A DNA stretch of 64,000 nt from Natronococcus sp. A-GB1 (GCF_029688845.1 NZ_JARUKW010000010.1:115035-179034), one strand, 5' to 3'. Shown: positions 9,176 to 19,166, counted from the first letter of the stretch. Numbers and translations are program-made. The notes: a model not told the origin generated them from the letters alone.

Positions 9176-9322
9176 ACCGCAACACGCGCAACGTTGCTCA
9201 AAAAAGATTGTGGTGGCGGCGACGCGAGCGTCGCGTCCTGGGATCCGTGCCAACTGTATTCATACTCTCGAGGCGCTGAATAATACGCAACATTCAATTC
9301 CCCTCCACGGAAGGAGTAGCGT

Positions 9323-10261
9323 ATGACCGAGCGCCACGAGCTCGAGCAGCTGTACGTCCACGAATCGGTCGAAAACGTGATTCCGCCGGAAGCGTTCGTC
9401 GAGGCGTTCGACGAGCTCCCGATTCCGGCCGAACTGGTCGGCGACGGCCGCGAGTACGGCCCGACGGACGCGGTGGCGACCTACGTCCCGCGACCGGAGT
9501 ACCTGGACGCGGGCTGGGTCCACTGCATTCGCGCCGGCTACGACGAGTTCGACACCGAGGAGTACGAACGTGAGGGAGTTCCCCTCACGAACAGTTCGGG
9601 GATCCACGGCTCGACGGTCAGCGAGGTTGCGCTCAACTGTATGCTCTCGCTGGCGCGGCTGGGCCATCGCTACCGCGACCACCAGAACGACCGCGAGTGG
9701 TGGGAGCCGCCGTACGACCGACCGTTCACCCTCGAGAACGAGCGCGTCTGCGTCATTGGCCTCGGCACGATCGGCGAGGCGACCGCGACCCGCTGTGACG
9801 CACTCGGCATGGACGTCGTCGGCGTTCGTCGCTCCGACGAGCCGGTGCCCGGCGTCTCCGAGATCTTCTCACCCGATCGGCTCCACGACGCGATCGAGGA
9901 CGCCAGGTTCGTCGTCCTCACCGTCCCGCACACGCCGGCTACCGACGACATGCTGAGCGATGCGGAGTTCGAGACGATGCGCGAGGACGCTTACGTGATC
10001 AACGTCGCCCGCGGGCCCGTCGTCGACGAGGACGCGCTCGTCGAAGCCCTCGAGGCCGATAAGATCGCCGGCGCCGGACTCGACGTCTTCGAGACCGAAC
10101 CGCTCCCCGAGGAGTCGCCGCTGTGGGGCTTCGACGACGTGATCGTCTTCCCGCACAAGGGGTCGGCGACGAATCGGTATCACCTCGACATCGCCGAACT
10201 CGTCGCGGAGAACGTCGAGCGCTACCAGTCGGACGAGGAGCTGAAAAACCGCGTCGCCTGA
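9323..10261 (+). CDS. D-2-hydroxyacid dehydrogenase
   Basis: 312 residues of the NAD(P)-dependent D-isomer-specific 2-hydroxyacid dehydrogenase family. The Rossmann motif VCVIGLGTIGEATATR is near residue 140. The catalytic set is visible: Arg in NVARGPVVDE, Glu in FETEPLPEESPLW, and His in FPHKGSATN. These enzymes reversibly reduce 2-ketoacids; glyoxylate, hydroxypyruvate and pyruvate are the candidate substrates here. Haloarchaeal members of this type have been characterised as D-2-hydroxyacid dehydrogenases with wide ketoacid range. The gene is convergent with maeB 12 bases downstream. With glycerate 2-kinase nearby, a hydroxypyruvate or glyoxylate reductase role is plausible but not demonstrated. 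Confidence 0.85.
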   Translation: MTERHELEQLYVHESVENVIPPEAFVEAFDELPIPAELVGDGREYGPTDAVATYVPRPEYLDAGWVHCIRAGYDEFDTEEYEREGVPLTNSSGIHGSTVSEVALNCMLSLARLGHRYRDHQNDREWWEPPYDRPFTLENERVCVIGLGTIGEATATRCDALGMDVVGVRRSDEPVPGVSEIFSPDRLHDAIEDARFVVLTVPHTPATDDMLSDAEFETMREDAYVINVARGPVVDEDALVEALEADKIAGAGLDVFETEPLPEESPLWGFDDVIVFPHKGSATNRYHLDIAELVAENVERYQSDEELKNRVA

Positions 10262-10273
10262 GACCCGGGTCGC

Positions 10274-12535
10274 TCAGTTCTCCGTTCGCTGTGCGTCGAC
10301 GACTGCGACGGCCGCGAGGTTGACGATATCCTTGACCTCGTCGCCTCGCTGCAGCACGTGAACAGGTTTGTCCATTCCCGCGAGCATCGGCCCGGTCGCC
10401 TCGGCGCCGCCCAGCCGCTGGAGCAGCTTGTAGCCGATGTTGCCCGACTCGAGGTTCGGGAAGACGAGCACGTTCGCGGGCTCCTCGAGTTCCGAGAACT
10501 CGTAGGTGCCGTTGAGGATCTCCTCGACGACGGCGGTGTCGGCCTGCATCTCGCCGTCAATAGGGAAGTCGACGTTCGGGTCGGCCTGCAGCCGCTGGGC
10601 GGCCTCACGGGAGGGACGGGTGCGCTCGTTGTCGACGCTGCCGAAGTTCGAGTACGACAGCATCGCCGCGCGCGGCTCGACGTCGAATCGGCGGGCGACG
10701 TCGGCCGTGTGTCGAGTGACCTCCTCGAGGACGTCGGCGTCGGGATCCTGGTTGACCGTCGCGTCGGCGATGAAGACGACGCGGCTCTTGAACGCCAGCA
10801 TGTAGACGCCGGCGGCGTAGTCGGCGTCGTCGCCGGTGCCGATCACCTCGAGGGGCGGGCGCAGCGCGGAGGGGTAGTGGTGGGTCAGCCCCGTCAGCAT
10901 GGCGTCGGCGTCGCCGACGTCGACCATCACGCTGCCGAGGTAGTTCGGGTCGCTCCGGACGAGTTCGTCGGCCTCGTTACGGGTCATCCCCTTGCGCTGG
11001 CGCTGCTCGTAGAGGTGGTCGGCGTAGGACTCGTAGTCGCCGGTCGACGGATCGACGATCTCCGGCTCGAACTCGAGGCCGAGCCGGGTGACCGTCGTCC
11101 CGATCTCGTCGCGGTCGCCGAGCAACACCGGCGTCGCGATCCCTTCGTCCTGGATCTGGTAGGCCGCCCGGATCATCTTCTCGTCTTCCCCCTCCGAGAG
11201 GACGACGCGCTTGGGGTCGCTTTTCGCCTTGTTGAGCACGACCCGCATCATCTCGCGGGACTTGCCCAGCCGGGCCTCGAGCCGTTCCCGGTAGGTCTCG
11301 GGGTCGACCTCGCTGCGTGCGGCCCCGCTCTCGACCGCCGCCTCGGCGACCGCGGGCGCGATCTCGAACAGCACCCGAGGGTCGATCGGCTTCGGGAGGA
11401 TGTACTCGGGACCGAAGCGCAGCGGTTGATCCCCGTAGGCCTTGATGACGGCGTCGGGGACGTCCTGTTTCGCCAGGTCGGCGAGCGCCTCGGCGCAGGC
11501 GACCTTCATCGCCTCGTTGATCTCGGTCGCCCGAACGTCGAGCGCGCCCCGGAAGATGAAGGGAAAGCCGAGCACGTTGTTGACCTGATTCGGGTAGTCC
11601 GAGCGTCCCGTCGCCATGATCACCGTATCGTCGCGGGCGGCTTTCGCCTCCTCGTAGCCGATCTCGGGATCGGGGTTGGCCATCGCGAAGATAATCGGGT
11701 CCTCGGCCATCGAACGAACCATCTCCTGGGAGACGATGCCCGCTGCCGACAGCCCGACGAGGACGTCGGCTCCCTCCATTGCGTCCGCAAGGCCCCCTTC
11801 GGGGAGGTCGCGGGCGAACTCCCGTTTGAACTCGTTGATCTCGCCGGCGGCGGCGCGCTCCTCGGTGATGATCCCGGTCGAATCACACATCGTGATGTTC
11901 TCCTTCCGAACGCCGAGCGAGACGTAGAAGCGAGCCGTCGCGATCGCGCTCGCGCCCGCCCCCGAGAAGACGACCTCGAGGTCCTCGAGGTGTTTGCCGG
12001 CGAGTTCGGCGGCGTTCAGCAGCCCGGCTCCGGAGATGATCGCGGTCCCGTGCTGGTCGTCGTGGAAGACGGGGATATCCATCCGATCGCGGAGTCGCTC
12101 CTCGATCTCGAAGCAGTCCGGCGCCGCGATGTCCTCCAGGTTGATCCCGCCGAACGTCGGCTCCATCGCCGCGGTCGCCGCGACGATCTCGTCGGGATCG
12201 TCGAGCTCGAACTCGAGGTCGAAGACGTCGATGTCCGCGAACCGTTTGAACAGGACGCCCTTTCCCTCCATCACCGGCTTCGACGCTTGCGCGCCGATGT
12301 CGCCCAGCCCCAGTACCGCGGAGCCGTTCGAGACGACGCCGACGAGGTTTCCCTTCGCCGTGTACCGATAGGCGTCGTCAGGCCGCTCGTCGATGGCACG
12401 ACAGGGGCCGGCGACGCCGGGCGAGTACGCCAGCGAGAGGTCCCGCTGCGTGCTCGTCGACTTCGTCGTCGCGATCTCGATCTTTCCTGGCGGTTCCTCC
12501 TCGTGGTACTCAAGTGACTCGTCCTCGAGGGACAT
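10274..12535 (-). CDS. maeB: NADP-type malic enzyme with C-terminal phosphotransacetylase-like domain (MaeB)
   Basis: 753 residues, the length of the large MaeB family. The N-terminal half (about 1-420) is malic enzyme: the catalytic region with [12 protein letters not shown], the divalent-metal acidic cluster [11 protein letters not shown] and FHDDQHGTA, and the nucleotide-binding [15 protein letters not shown]. The C-terminal half (about 430-753) resembles phosphate acetyl/butyryltransferase ([39 protein letters not shown]), which in MaeB proteins is regulatory rather than catalytic. It decarboxylates malate to pyruvate, which fits malate produced by the nearby malate synthase. The gene is divergent from glycerate kinase (128 bases between starts) and ends 12 bases from the hydroxyacid dehydrogenase stop. 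Confidence 0.92.
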   Translation of the reverse strand: MSLEDESLEYHEEEPPGKIEIATTKSTSTQRDLSLAYSPGVAGPCRAIDERPDDAYRYTAKGNLVGVVSNGSAVLGLGDIGAQASKPVMEGKGVLFKRFADIDVFDLEFELDDPDEIVAATAAMEPTFGGINLEDIAAPDCFEIEERLRDRMDIPVFHDDQHGTAIISGAGLLNAAELAGKHLEDLEVVFSGAGASAIATARFYVSLGVRKENITMCDSTGIITEERAAAGEINEFKREFARDLPEGGLADAMEGADVLVGLSAAGIVSQEMVRSMAEDPIIFAMANPDPEIGYEEAKAARDDTVIMATGRSDYPNQVNNVLGFPFIFRGALDVRATEINEAMKVACAEALADLAKQDVPDAVIKAYGDQPLRFGPEYILPKPIDPRVLFEIAPAVAEAAVESGAARSEVDPETYRERLEARLGKSREMMRVVLNKAKSDPKRVVLSEGEDEKMIRAAYQIQDEGIATPVLLGDRDEIGTTVTRLGLEFEPEIVDPSTGDYESYADHLYEQRQRKGMTRNEADELVRSDPNYLGSVMVDVGDADAMLTGLTHHYPSALRPPLEVIGTGDDADYAAGVYMLAFKSRVVFIADATVNQDPDADVLEEVTRHTADVARRFDVEPRAAMLSYSNFGSVDNERTRPSREAAQRLQADPNVDFPIDGEMQADTAVVEEILNGTYEFSELEEPANVLVFPNLESGNIGYKLLQRLGGAEATGPMLAGMDKPVHVLQRGDEVKDIVNLAAVAVVDAQRTEN

Positions 12536-12663
12536 ATGTCATCATATATCGCACAGGTGGTAAAGCTGTTTTCACTACCAACAATTATGTATAACCGACG
12601 ACGGACGCGGGAGCCGCGGGCGATCCAGGAAAGCTACATACCGCGGTCCGTTCATTGGAACGT

Positions 12664-14019
12664 ATGGTCACGATTGCGAACCGCGACGCGCTCGAGCGAT
12701 CGCGCGCCCACGAGGTCGCGCTCGACTGCCTCGTCGCCGGCCTCGAGGCCGCCCATCCCGAGCGGATCGTCGACGAGACGCTAACCGTTCGCGAGGGCGT
12801 GCTCGCGGTCGAAAACGCGGCCGGAGACGAGCGCACCGAGTACGACCTGGACCGCTACGAGAACGTCTTCGTCGTCGGGGGCGGCAACGCCGCAGGCCAC
12901 CTCGCCCGGACCCTCGAGGACGCGCTCGGCGACGCGCTCACCGGCGGGGTCGTCGTCACCGACGATCCGGCCGGCACGTCGGTCGTCGAGGAACACCCCG
13001 GCGACCACCCCATCCCGAGCGAGGACGGCGTCGAGGGCGCCCGGCGAGTGCTCGAGGTCGCCGATCGGGCCGGCGAGAACGACCTCGTGCTGGCCTGTAT
13101 CACCGGCGGCGGGAGCGCCCTCCTGCCGGCTCCGGCCGGGTCGATCTCGCTTGCTAACCTCCAGTCGGTCACCGAGTCGCTGCTCGAGTGCGGGGCCTCC
13201 ATCGACGAGATCAACGCCGTTCGCAAGCACTGCTCGTCGATCAAGGGTGGCAAACTCGCCCGCCGGGCGACGCCGGCGACGGTCGCGACGCTCGTCCTGA
13301 GCGACGTCGTTGGCGACGACCTGAGCGTGATCGCCAGCGGGCCGACCGCCCCCGACGCCTCCACCTACGCGGACGCCCTCGAGGTGCTCGAGCGATACGA
13401 GCTATCGGTTCCCGAAACCGTCTCGACGTACCTGGAGGCCGGCGAGCGCGGCGAGAACCTCGAAACGGTCTCGCCGGACGATCCGCTGCTCGAGTCCGTG
13501 CGGATCCACGTGCTCGGAAGCGGCCGGACCGCGATCGAGGCGGCCCGCGAGGTGGCGAGCGACCGGGGGTACGATCCGCTCGTCCTCTCTTCGAGAGTCC
13601 GGGGCGAGGCCAGCGAGTCCGCGATCACCCACGTCGCAATCGCCGAGGAGTGCGCTGAGACCGGTGATCCGATCTCGCCGCCCGCTGTCTTGCTCTCCGG
13701 CGGGGAGACGACCGTGACGCTCGCCGAGGATCACGGCAAGGGAGGCCCAAATCAGGAGTTCACGCTCAGTGGTGCCGTCGAACTCGAGAGCGACGAGGTC
13801 GTCGTCGCGAGCGTCGACACCGATGGGATCGACGGCGCGACCGATGCCGCCGGCGCGATCGCAGCGGCTGGCGACGTCCCGGCCGCAGAGGGTCGGCGTG
13901 CGCTCGCGCGAAACGACGCCCTGCCCGCGCTCGAGGACGCCGACGCCATCGTACGGACCGGACCGACCGGAACGAACGTCAACGACCTCCGGATCCTCGT
14001 CGTCGAACCCGAGGAGTGA
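12664..14019 (+). CDS. Glycerate 2-kinase (MOFRL family)
   Basis: 451 residues from the ATG at 12664; a TTG three codons upstream is in frame but less likely. The protein has the two-domain GckA/TtuD layout. The N-terminal DUF4147 domain carries VFVVGGGNAAGHLA and LACITGGGSALLPAP. The C-terminal MOFRL domain has SGGETTVTL, ASVDTDGIDGATDAAGA and TGPTGTNVNDL. The family phosphorylates D-glycerate to 2-phosphoglycerate; related members act as hydroxypyruvate reductase, an old annotation. In haloarchaea related kinases serve glycerate use and glycolysis side routes. Next to a tartrate dehydrogenase-like gene and a hydroxyacid dehydrogenase it would complete tartrate or hydroxypyruvate to glycerate to 2-phosphoglycerate. 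It shares a 128-base intergenic region with the divergent maeB. Confidence 0.87.
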   Translation: MVTIANRDALERSRAHEVALDCLVAGLEAAHPERIVDETLTVREGVLAVENAAGDERTEYDLDRYENVFVVGGGNAAGHLARTLEDALGDALTGGVVVTDDPAGTSVVEEHPGDHPIPSEDGVEGARRVLEVADRAGENDLVLACITGGGSALLPAPAGSISLANLQSVTESLLECGASIDEINAVRKHCSSIKGGKLARRATPATVATLVLSDVVGDDLSVIASGPTAPDASTYADALEVLERYELSVPETVSTYLEAGERGENLETVSPDDPLLESVRIHVLGSGRTAIEAAREVASDRGYDPLVLSSRVRGEASESAITHVAIAEECAETGDPISPPAVLLSGGETTVTLAEDHGKGGPNQEFTLSGAVELESDEVVVASVDTDGIDGATDAAGAIAAAGDVPAAEGRRALARNDALPALEDADAIVRTGPTGTNVNDLRILVVEPEE

Positions 14020-14140
14020 CTGCCAGATTTTCCTCGTGAGGCAAGCCTTGCGGGAACCGCCAGTTCGTGTGGGTGTCTATCGGATTTCATGGGGAGGACA
14101 GACACAGGATTTATCATAATCGATCCCTGAGGGTCGGGTA

Positions 14141-17131
14141 ATGGCTGTTGAAAAGCCACGCGGTGGCTTAGATAACTACGAGGAGTTTCGTGACGAACTC
14201 GATCACGAATACGAGGACGTCGACGAGTACGTGGAACTCGCGAGGGATCTTCGATCGGTCGTCACGGGCGAGGTTCGGTTCGACGAGTACGCCCAGGTCC
14301 TGTACGCGACCGACGGCAGCATCTACAAGGCCAAACCCGCCGGCGTCGTGCTTCCGCGAGACGCCGCCGACGTCCAGAACGCCGTTCGCGTCGCGGCCGA
14401 CCACGACGTGCCGATCATGGCCCGTGGCGCGGGCTCGTCGCTCGGCGGCCAGGCCGTGGGGCCCGGCTGCGTCGTTCTCGATATGACGACCTACATGGAT
14501 GACATCCTGGAGATCGACGCCGACCGCCAGCGAGCGCGGGTCCAGCCCGGTGTCGTCCAGGACCACTTCGACGAGGCGGCCAGGGAGTACGGACTCAAGT
14601 TCGCTCCCGACCCGGCCTCCTCGAACCGTGCGACGATCGGTGGCGGCATCGGGAACAACTCGACCGGTGCCCACTCGGTCCGGTACGGGATCTCCGACGC
14701 CTACACCGAGGAACTGGACGTCGTGCTCGCGGACGGCTCGCTGATCCATACTCGCGAGGTCGTCCTCGACTCTCCCGAGTGGGAGGAGATCGTCTCGAAG
14801 AACGACCGCGAGGCCGAGATCTACGAGACCGTCCGTGGCCTCGTCGAGGACAACCAGGAGGAGATCGAGAAGCGTTACCCCGATCTCAAGCGCAACGTCT
14901 CGGGCTACAACCTCAACAAGGTCGTCTACGAGAACGACGACGGCGAGGAGGTCATCAACCTCTCGAAGCTGTTCGTCGGCGCCGAATCGACGCTTGGCGT
15001 GATCGTCGAGGCCGAGATCAGCCTCGTCACCCTTCCCGAGGAGACCGCGCTCGTGCTGTACTGTTTCGAGGACCTCATCGAAACGCTCGAGGCCGTCCCC
15101 GAGGCCCTGGAGTTCGAACCCAGCGCCGTCGAGCTGATGGACAGCGAGGTGTTCCGGCTCGCCCGCGAGTCCGAGCAGTTCGCCCAGTACGAGGAGCCCA
15201 TTCCCGACGGCACCGAGGCGACGCTGATGCTCGAGTACGACTCGGAGCTCCACGACGACTTCGAGGAGGCCATCGGTCGGACGAACGAGCACTTCGTCGA
15301 GAACGGCGACGCCTTCGATGCCCTGGAAGCGTACACCGAGGAGGATCAGGCCGACATCTGGAAGCTCCGGAAGGCCGCGATCCCGCTGCTGATGGGCCTC
15401 GAGGGCGACCCGAAGCCGTACCCCTTCATCGAGGACGCGACGGTTCCCCCCGAGGAGCTCGCCGAGTACGTCGAGAAGTTCATGGACGTCCTCGAGGACC
15501 ACGACACCTCCGCCGCCTACTTCGCCCACGCGGGCAGCGGGACCCTACACATTCGGCCGATCCTCAACCTCAAAGATGACGGCGGCATCCAGACGATGCA
15601 GTCGATCACCGACGCCGTCACCGACCTCGTCCTCGAGCACGAGGGATCGTTCTCCGGTGAACACGGCGACGGGCTCGCCCGGACCGCGTTCAACCCGAAG
15701 ATGTACGGCGAGGACCTCTGGCAGGCGTTCAAGGACGTCAAGTCCGTGTTCGACCCCGACTGGCGGATGAACCCGGGGAAGGTCGTCTACACCGACGAGG
15801 AGCCGACGGACATGCGCGAGAACCTCCGCTACGGGCACGCCTACGCCTCGATCGAGCCCCAGACGAAGCTCGACTTCTCCGACGAGGGCGGCTTTTCGCA
15901 CCTCGTGGAGCTGTGTAACGGCTGTGGTACCTGTCGTCAGACCGACGACGTGATGTGTCCGACCTACCGCGGGATGAAAGACGAGATTGCGACGACCCGC
16001 GGGCGGGCGAACATGCTCCGCTCGGCGATCTCGGGCGACCTCCCCGAGGAGGAGATGTACACCGAGCGTTTCCAGGAGGAGGTGCTCGACCTCTGTGTCG
16101 GCTGCAAGGGTTGCAAGAGCGATTGTCCGACCGGCGTGGACTTAGCGAAGCTCAAGGCCGAGACCAAGTACCAGTACTACGAACGCGAGGGCGTCAGCCT
16201 GCGCTCGCGGCTGTTCGGCAACATCGACACCCTCTCGAAGGTTGGGAGTGCGCTCGCTCCGCTGTCGAACCTCGGACCGAAACTCCCCGGCAGCCGCCTC
16301 GTGATGGAGAAAGTGGCGGGGATCGCCGCCGATCGGGAGCTCCCCAGCTTCCAGCAGGAGTCCTTCCAGGACTGGTTCGCGAAGCGCGGCCCGCGGGTCG
16401 ATCCCGACACGGCCGACCGGAAGGTCGTCCTGTTCCCCGACACGTACACCAACTACAGCTACTCCCGACCCGGAAAGGCCGCCGTGCGCGTCCTCGAGTC
16501 CGCGGGCGTCCACGTCACCGTCCCCGAGGACGTCGGACCGAGCGGCCGCGCGGCCTTCTCGGTCGGGATGCTCGACGACGCCGAGGAGCGCGCGGTGGCG
16601 AACATCGAGCGGTTCGCCGAGTACGTCGATCGCGGATACGAGATCGTCTCGCTCGAGCCCTCCGACGCCGTGATGTTCCAGGACGAGTACCTCGATCTGG
16701 CGCCCTCCGCGACCGCCGAGAAAGTCGCCGGCCACTCCTACGGGATCACCGAGTACATGGACACCTACCGCCTCGTCGAGGACCTCCCGCTCGAGGAGAC
16801 CGACGAGACGCTGGCCTACCACGGCCACTGCCACCAGAAGGCAACCGGCAAGGACCATCACGCCGTCGGCATTCTCCGGCGGGCGGGCTACGCCGTCGAT
16901 CCGCTCGACAGCACCTGTTGTGGAATGGCCGGCTCGTTCGGCTACGAGGCCGAGCACTACGACCTCTCGAAGTCGATCGGCGAGCGACTCTTCGAGAAGA
17001 TCGACGAGAGCGAGGGGAACCCGGTCGCACCCGGCGCCTCCTGCCGGAGTCAGATCGGCGACCGCGACGGACCCTCCGAAAAGCCGCCGCACCCGATCGA
17101 AAAGGTCAACGAGCTGCTTCCGGCTCGATAA
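14141..17131 (+). CDS. Second FAD-binding and Fe-S dehydrogenase, GlcD-GlcF fusion
   Basis: 996 residues, a paralogue of the protein at 873 with the same layout. The FAD (PCMH) domain has RGAGSSLGGQ near 97 and GGGIGNNSTGAHS near 170. The oxidase domain has HAGSGTLHIRP and SGEHGDG. Two 4Fe-4S motifs, CNGCGTC near 591 and CVGCKGC...C near 651, are followed by the CCG-type STCCGMAGSFG near 924. Fused enzymes of this type next to a lactate permease are known in other haloarchaea and are thought to be quinone-linked D-lactate dehydrogenases. Here the permease lies just downstream (17394) on the same strand, which makes lactate the best guess for this copy. The 260-base gap with several TATA-like boxes suggests the permease also has its own promoter. 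Confidence 0.9.
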   Translation: MAVEKPRGGLDNYEEFRDELDHEYEDVDEYVELARDLRSVVTGEVRFDEYAQVLYATDGSIYKAKPAGVVLPRDAADVQNAVRVAADHDVPIMARGAGSSLGGQAVGPGCVVLDMTTYMDDILEIDADRQRARVQPGVVQDHFDEAAREYGLKFAPDPASSNRATIGGGIGNNSTGAHSVRYGISDAYTEELDVVLADGSLIHTREVVLDSPEWEEIVSKNDREAEIYETVRGLVEDNQEEIEKRYPDLKRNVSGYNLNKVVYENDDGEEVINLSKLFVGAESTLGVIVEAEISLVTLPEETALVLYCFEDLIETLEAVPEALEFEPSAVELMDSEVFRLARESEQFAQYEEPIPDGTEATLMLEYDSELHDDFEEAIGRTNEHFVENGDAFDALEAYTEEDQADIWKLRKAAIPLLMGLEGDPKPYPFIEDATVPPEELAEYVEKFMDVLEDHDTSAAYFAHAGSGTLHIRPILNLKDDGGIQTMQSITDAVTDLVLEHEGSFSGEHGDGLARTAFNPKMYGEDLWQAFKDVKSVFDPDWRMNPGKVVYTDEEPTDMRENLRYGHAYASIEPQTKLDFSDEGGFSHLVELCNGCGTCRQTDDVMCPTYRGMKDEIATTRGRANMLRSAISGDLPEEEMYTERFQEEVLDLCVGCKGCKSDCPTGVDLAKLKAETKYQYYEREGVSLRSRLFGNIDTLSKVGSALAPLSNLGPKLPGSRLVMEKVAGIAADRELPSFQQESFQDWFAKRGPRVDPDTADRKVVLFPDTYTNYSYSRPGKAAVRVLESAGVHVTVPEDVGPSGRAAFSVGMLDDAEERAVANIERFAEYVDRGYEIVSLEPSDAVMFQDEYLDLAPSATAEKVAGHSYGITEYMDTYRLVEDLPLEETDETLAYHGHCHQKATGKDHHAVGILRRAGYAVDPLDSTCCGMAGSFGYEAEHYDLSKSIGERLFEKIDESEGNPVAPGASCRSQIGDRDGPSEKPPHPIEKVNELLPAR

Positions 17132-17242
17132 CGTCAGACACCTTGTGATTTTTCGCACTGTTCGAGAAACGATACCTTCCTGTTTGGGTGCTGGCTCGCT
17201 TCCCTCTCCGACTCGTCTCCTCCTACTGATACTCAATGATCA

Positions 17243-17272
17243 GATTATAAATAGAACCATTTATTATACTTT
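17243..17272 (+). promoter_or_regulatory. AT-rich promoter region ahead of the lactate permease
   Basis: Two TATA-like sequences, TTATAAATAG at about 17245 and TTTATTATAC at about 17259, lie 30-55 bases before the ATG at 17299. The second is at the right distance for a leaderless start at 17299. Confidence 0.4.
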
Positions 17273-17298
17273 GTGATATACGTGATCACGGAACGTTC

Positions 17299-17400
17299 AT
17301 GACACAAAAGGACGGTGCGACGCGACAGGAAACCGGGCAGGGGAATGGACGAACGGTGGCTACACGCCGACGCAACCGGGGTGAACGGCACAGATGGTAG
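17299..17400 (+). CDS. Possible 33-residue leader/micro-protein overlapping the lactate permease start
   Basis: A short open frame starts at the ATG at 17299 and ends at TAG 17398-17400, overlapping the permease ATG at 17394 by seven bases. The translation is polar and strongly basic (MTQKDGATRQETGQ... ...RNRGERHRW), unlike the acidic proteins around it, so it may be a translated leader rather than a functional protein. In favour: it sits directly after TATA-like sequence at leaderless spacing, and its stop overlaps the next start, a typical translational-coupling arrangement. Against: the composition and lack of recognisable family. If it is not translated, the permease has a leader of about 100 bases. 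Confidence 0.35.
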   Translation: MTQKDGATRQETGQGNGRTVATRRRNRGERHRW

Positions 17401-19166
17401 TGGACATCATCGTCGCAGCGCTGCCGCTCGTGGTCGTTGCGGTGTTGCTCGTCGGGCTGTTGTGGCCGGCAACCCGGGCGATGCCGATCGCGTGGATCGC
17501 CGCGCTCGGCGTCGGTTACATTTGGTGGAACAACCCGCCGGACTATCTGGCGGGATCATCGTTCGTCGGGGTGATGACCGCACTCGAAATTCTGTGGATC
17601 GTCTTCGGCGCGCTGGTACTGTTGTACACGCTGATGCAGGCCGGCGCGTTCGATCGGATCAACAAGGGGTTCACCGCGGTCTCCGACGATCGCCGGGTCC
17701 AGATCGTGCTGCTCGCGTTCTTCCTCGCGACGTTCATCGAGGGCGCCGCCGGGTTCGGGACGCCGGCGGCCGTCGTGGCACCACTGTTGCTGGCACTGGG
17801 ATTCCCGGCACTGGCCGCCGTCATCGCGGCGCTGATCGGCCACATCATCGCCGTCACCTACGGCGCAGTGGGAACGCCGATCATCGTCGGGATCCAGGAT
17901 CCGCTGATGATCTACGAGGACCAGATCGTCAACGACGGCGGCATGAGCGTCGTCGAGTACTCCCACGAGGTCGCAGCGTGGGCGGCGACCTACCACGCCC
18001 TAACGGGCTTCCTGATGCCGCTGTTCGCCGTCGGGATGATCGTCTACTTCTTCAGCCCACCGGAAGAGCGATCGATCAAGCCGGCGCTCAGCGTCTGGCC
18101 GCTCTGTCTATTCGCGGGGTTTGCCTTCGCAGTCCCCTACTGGATCTCCGCGTGGTTCCTCACCGCGGAGTTCCCGGCACTGATCGGGGCGATGGTGGGC
18201 GGCGCGATCACCGTCGCGTTGCTCCGACAGGGATACCTGCTCCCGGACGACGAGTGGGACTTCCCGCCGCGAGAACAGTGGGCCGATCACTGGGTGGGCG
18301 CGATCGAACCCGGTAGCGAGGAGGCTAACGGCCCTGTTCCGAACGGTGGCGAACAGATGTCGCTGCTCAAAGCGTGGTCTCCCTACATCGTGCTCATCGT
18401 CCTGCTGGTCGTTACCCGTGTCGTCGAACCGATCTCGGAGACCCTGACCGACGCCGACCTCGGTGCCGAGTTTGCCGTCGCCGGTCTTGGCGAGTTCACG
18501 ATCGGCGTCGTAATCATGTGGAACGAGATGTTCGGGTACGACCTCGCCGCCGATATCGCATGGGTGAACGTGCCAGGGTTCTGGCTGCTGGTGAGCGCAA
18601 TCGCTGCGATCGGAATCTTCGGGATGTCAGGCCAACAGGTGAAAGCTGCCTGGACTGAAGCTGCACAGAAGCTCGTGTCGCCGTTTATCGCGCTGATCTT
18701 CGTGATCGCGATGGTGCAGGTGATGATCCAGTCTGGCGGCGCACCCGGCGCGCCCGAGGTGGGCAGCATGATCGAGATCCTTGCGATCGCGACCGCGGAC
18801 GTCACCGGGCCGCTGTACCCCGCGCTGGCGGCGCTTATCGGCGCGCTCGCGGCCGCGATGGTCGGCTCGAACACCGTCTCGAACATCACCTTCGGCGGGT
18901 TCCAGTTCACGGCCGCACACGAACTCGACCTGCCGAGCCAGATCGTCGTCGGAACGCAGGCCGTCGGCGGTGCGATCGGTAACCTCGTTGCGATCCACAA
19001 CATCGTCGCGGCGCTGGCGACCGTCGGTCTCGTCGGTCAGGAGGGGCGGGTCATCAGGCTGAACCTGATTCCACTGTTCTACTACGCCGTCGTCGTCGGT
19101 ATCTGGGCGCTGCTGTTCGTCTACGTCATGCCCGACGTGCTCCCGTCGGTGTTCGACGTCTACTGA
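17394..19166 (+). CDS. lctP: L-lactate permease (LctP family)
   Basis: 590 residues, almost entirely hydrophobic, with about 13-14 predicted membrane spans, the size of the LctP family. Typical features are FIEGAAGFGTPAAVVAPLL near residue 120, the second-half repeat GSNTVSNITFGGFQ, and VVGTQAVGGAIGNLVAIHNIVAA near the C-terminus. The family imports lactate, and some members glycolate, with protons across the cytoplasmic membrane. It follows the second FAD/Fe-S dehydrogenase on the same strand, so uptake and oxidation of lactate or glycolate are linked here. Glycolate as substrate is attractive because malate synthase is in the same block, but sequence cannot separate the two. The ATG at 17394 overlaps the end of a small upstream frame. 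Confidence 0.92.
   Translation: MVVDIIVAALPLVVVAVLLVGLLWPATRAMPIAWIAALGVGYIWWNNPPDYLAGSSFVGVMTALEILWIVFGALVLLYTLMQAGAFDRINKGFTAVSDDRRVQIVLLAFFLATFIEGAAGFGTPAAVVAPLLLALGFPALAAVIAALIGHIIAVTYGAVGTPIIVGIQDPLMIYEDQIVNDGGMSVVEYSHEVAAWAATYHALTGFLMPLFAVGMIVYFFSPPEERSIKPALSVWPLCLFAGFAFAVPYWISAWFLTAEFPALIGAMVGGAITVALLRQGYLLPDDEWDFPPREQWADHWVGAIEPGSEEANGPVPNGGEQMSLLKAWSPYIVLIVLLVVTRVVEPISETLTDADLGAEFAVAGLGEFTIGVVIMWNEMFGYDLAADIAWVNVPGFWLLVSAIAAIGIFGMSGQQVKAAWTEAAQKLVSPFIALIFVIAMVQVMIQSGGAPGAPEVGSMIEILAIATADVTGPLYPALAALIGALAAAMVGSNTVSNITFGGFQFTAAHELDLPSQIVVGTQAVGGAIGNLVAIHNIVAALATVGLVGQEGRVIRLNLIPLFYYAVVVGIWALLFVYVMPDVLPSVFDVY

Noticed and set aside
10358..12517. Long plus-strand frame opposite maeB
   Set aside because: Composition is that of the antisense of a GC-rich gene and has no recognisable motif, while maeB is clear on the minus strand.
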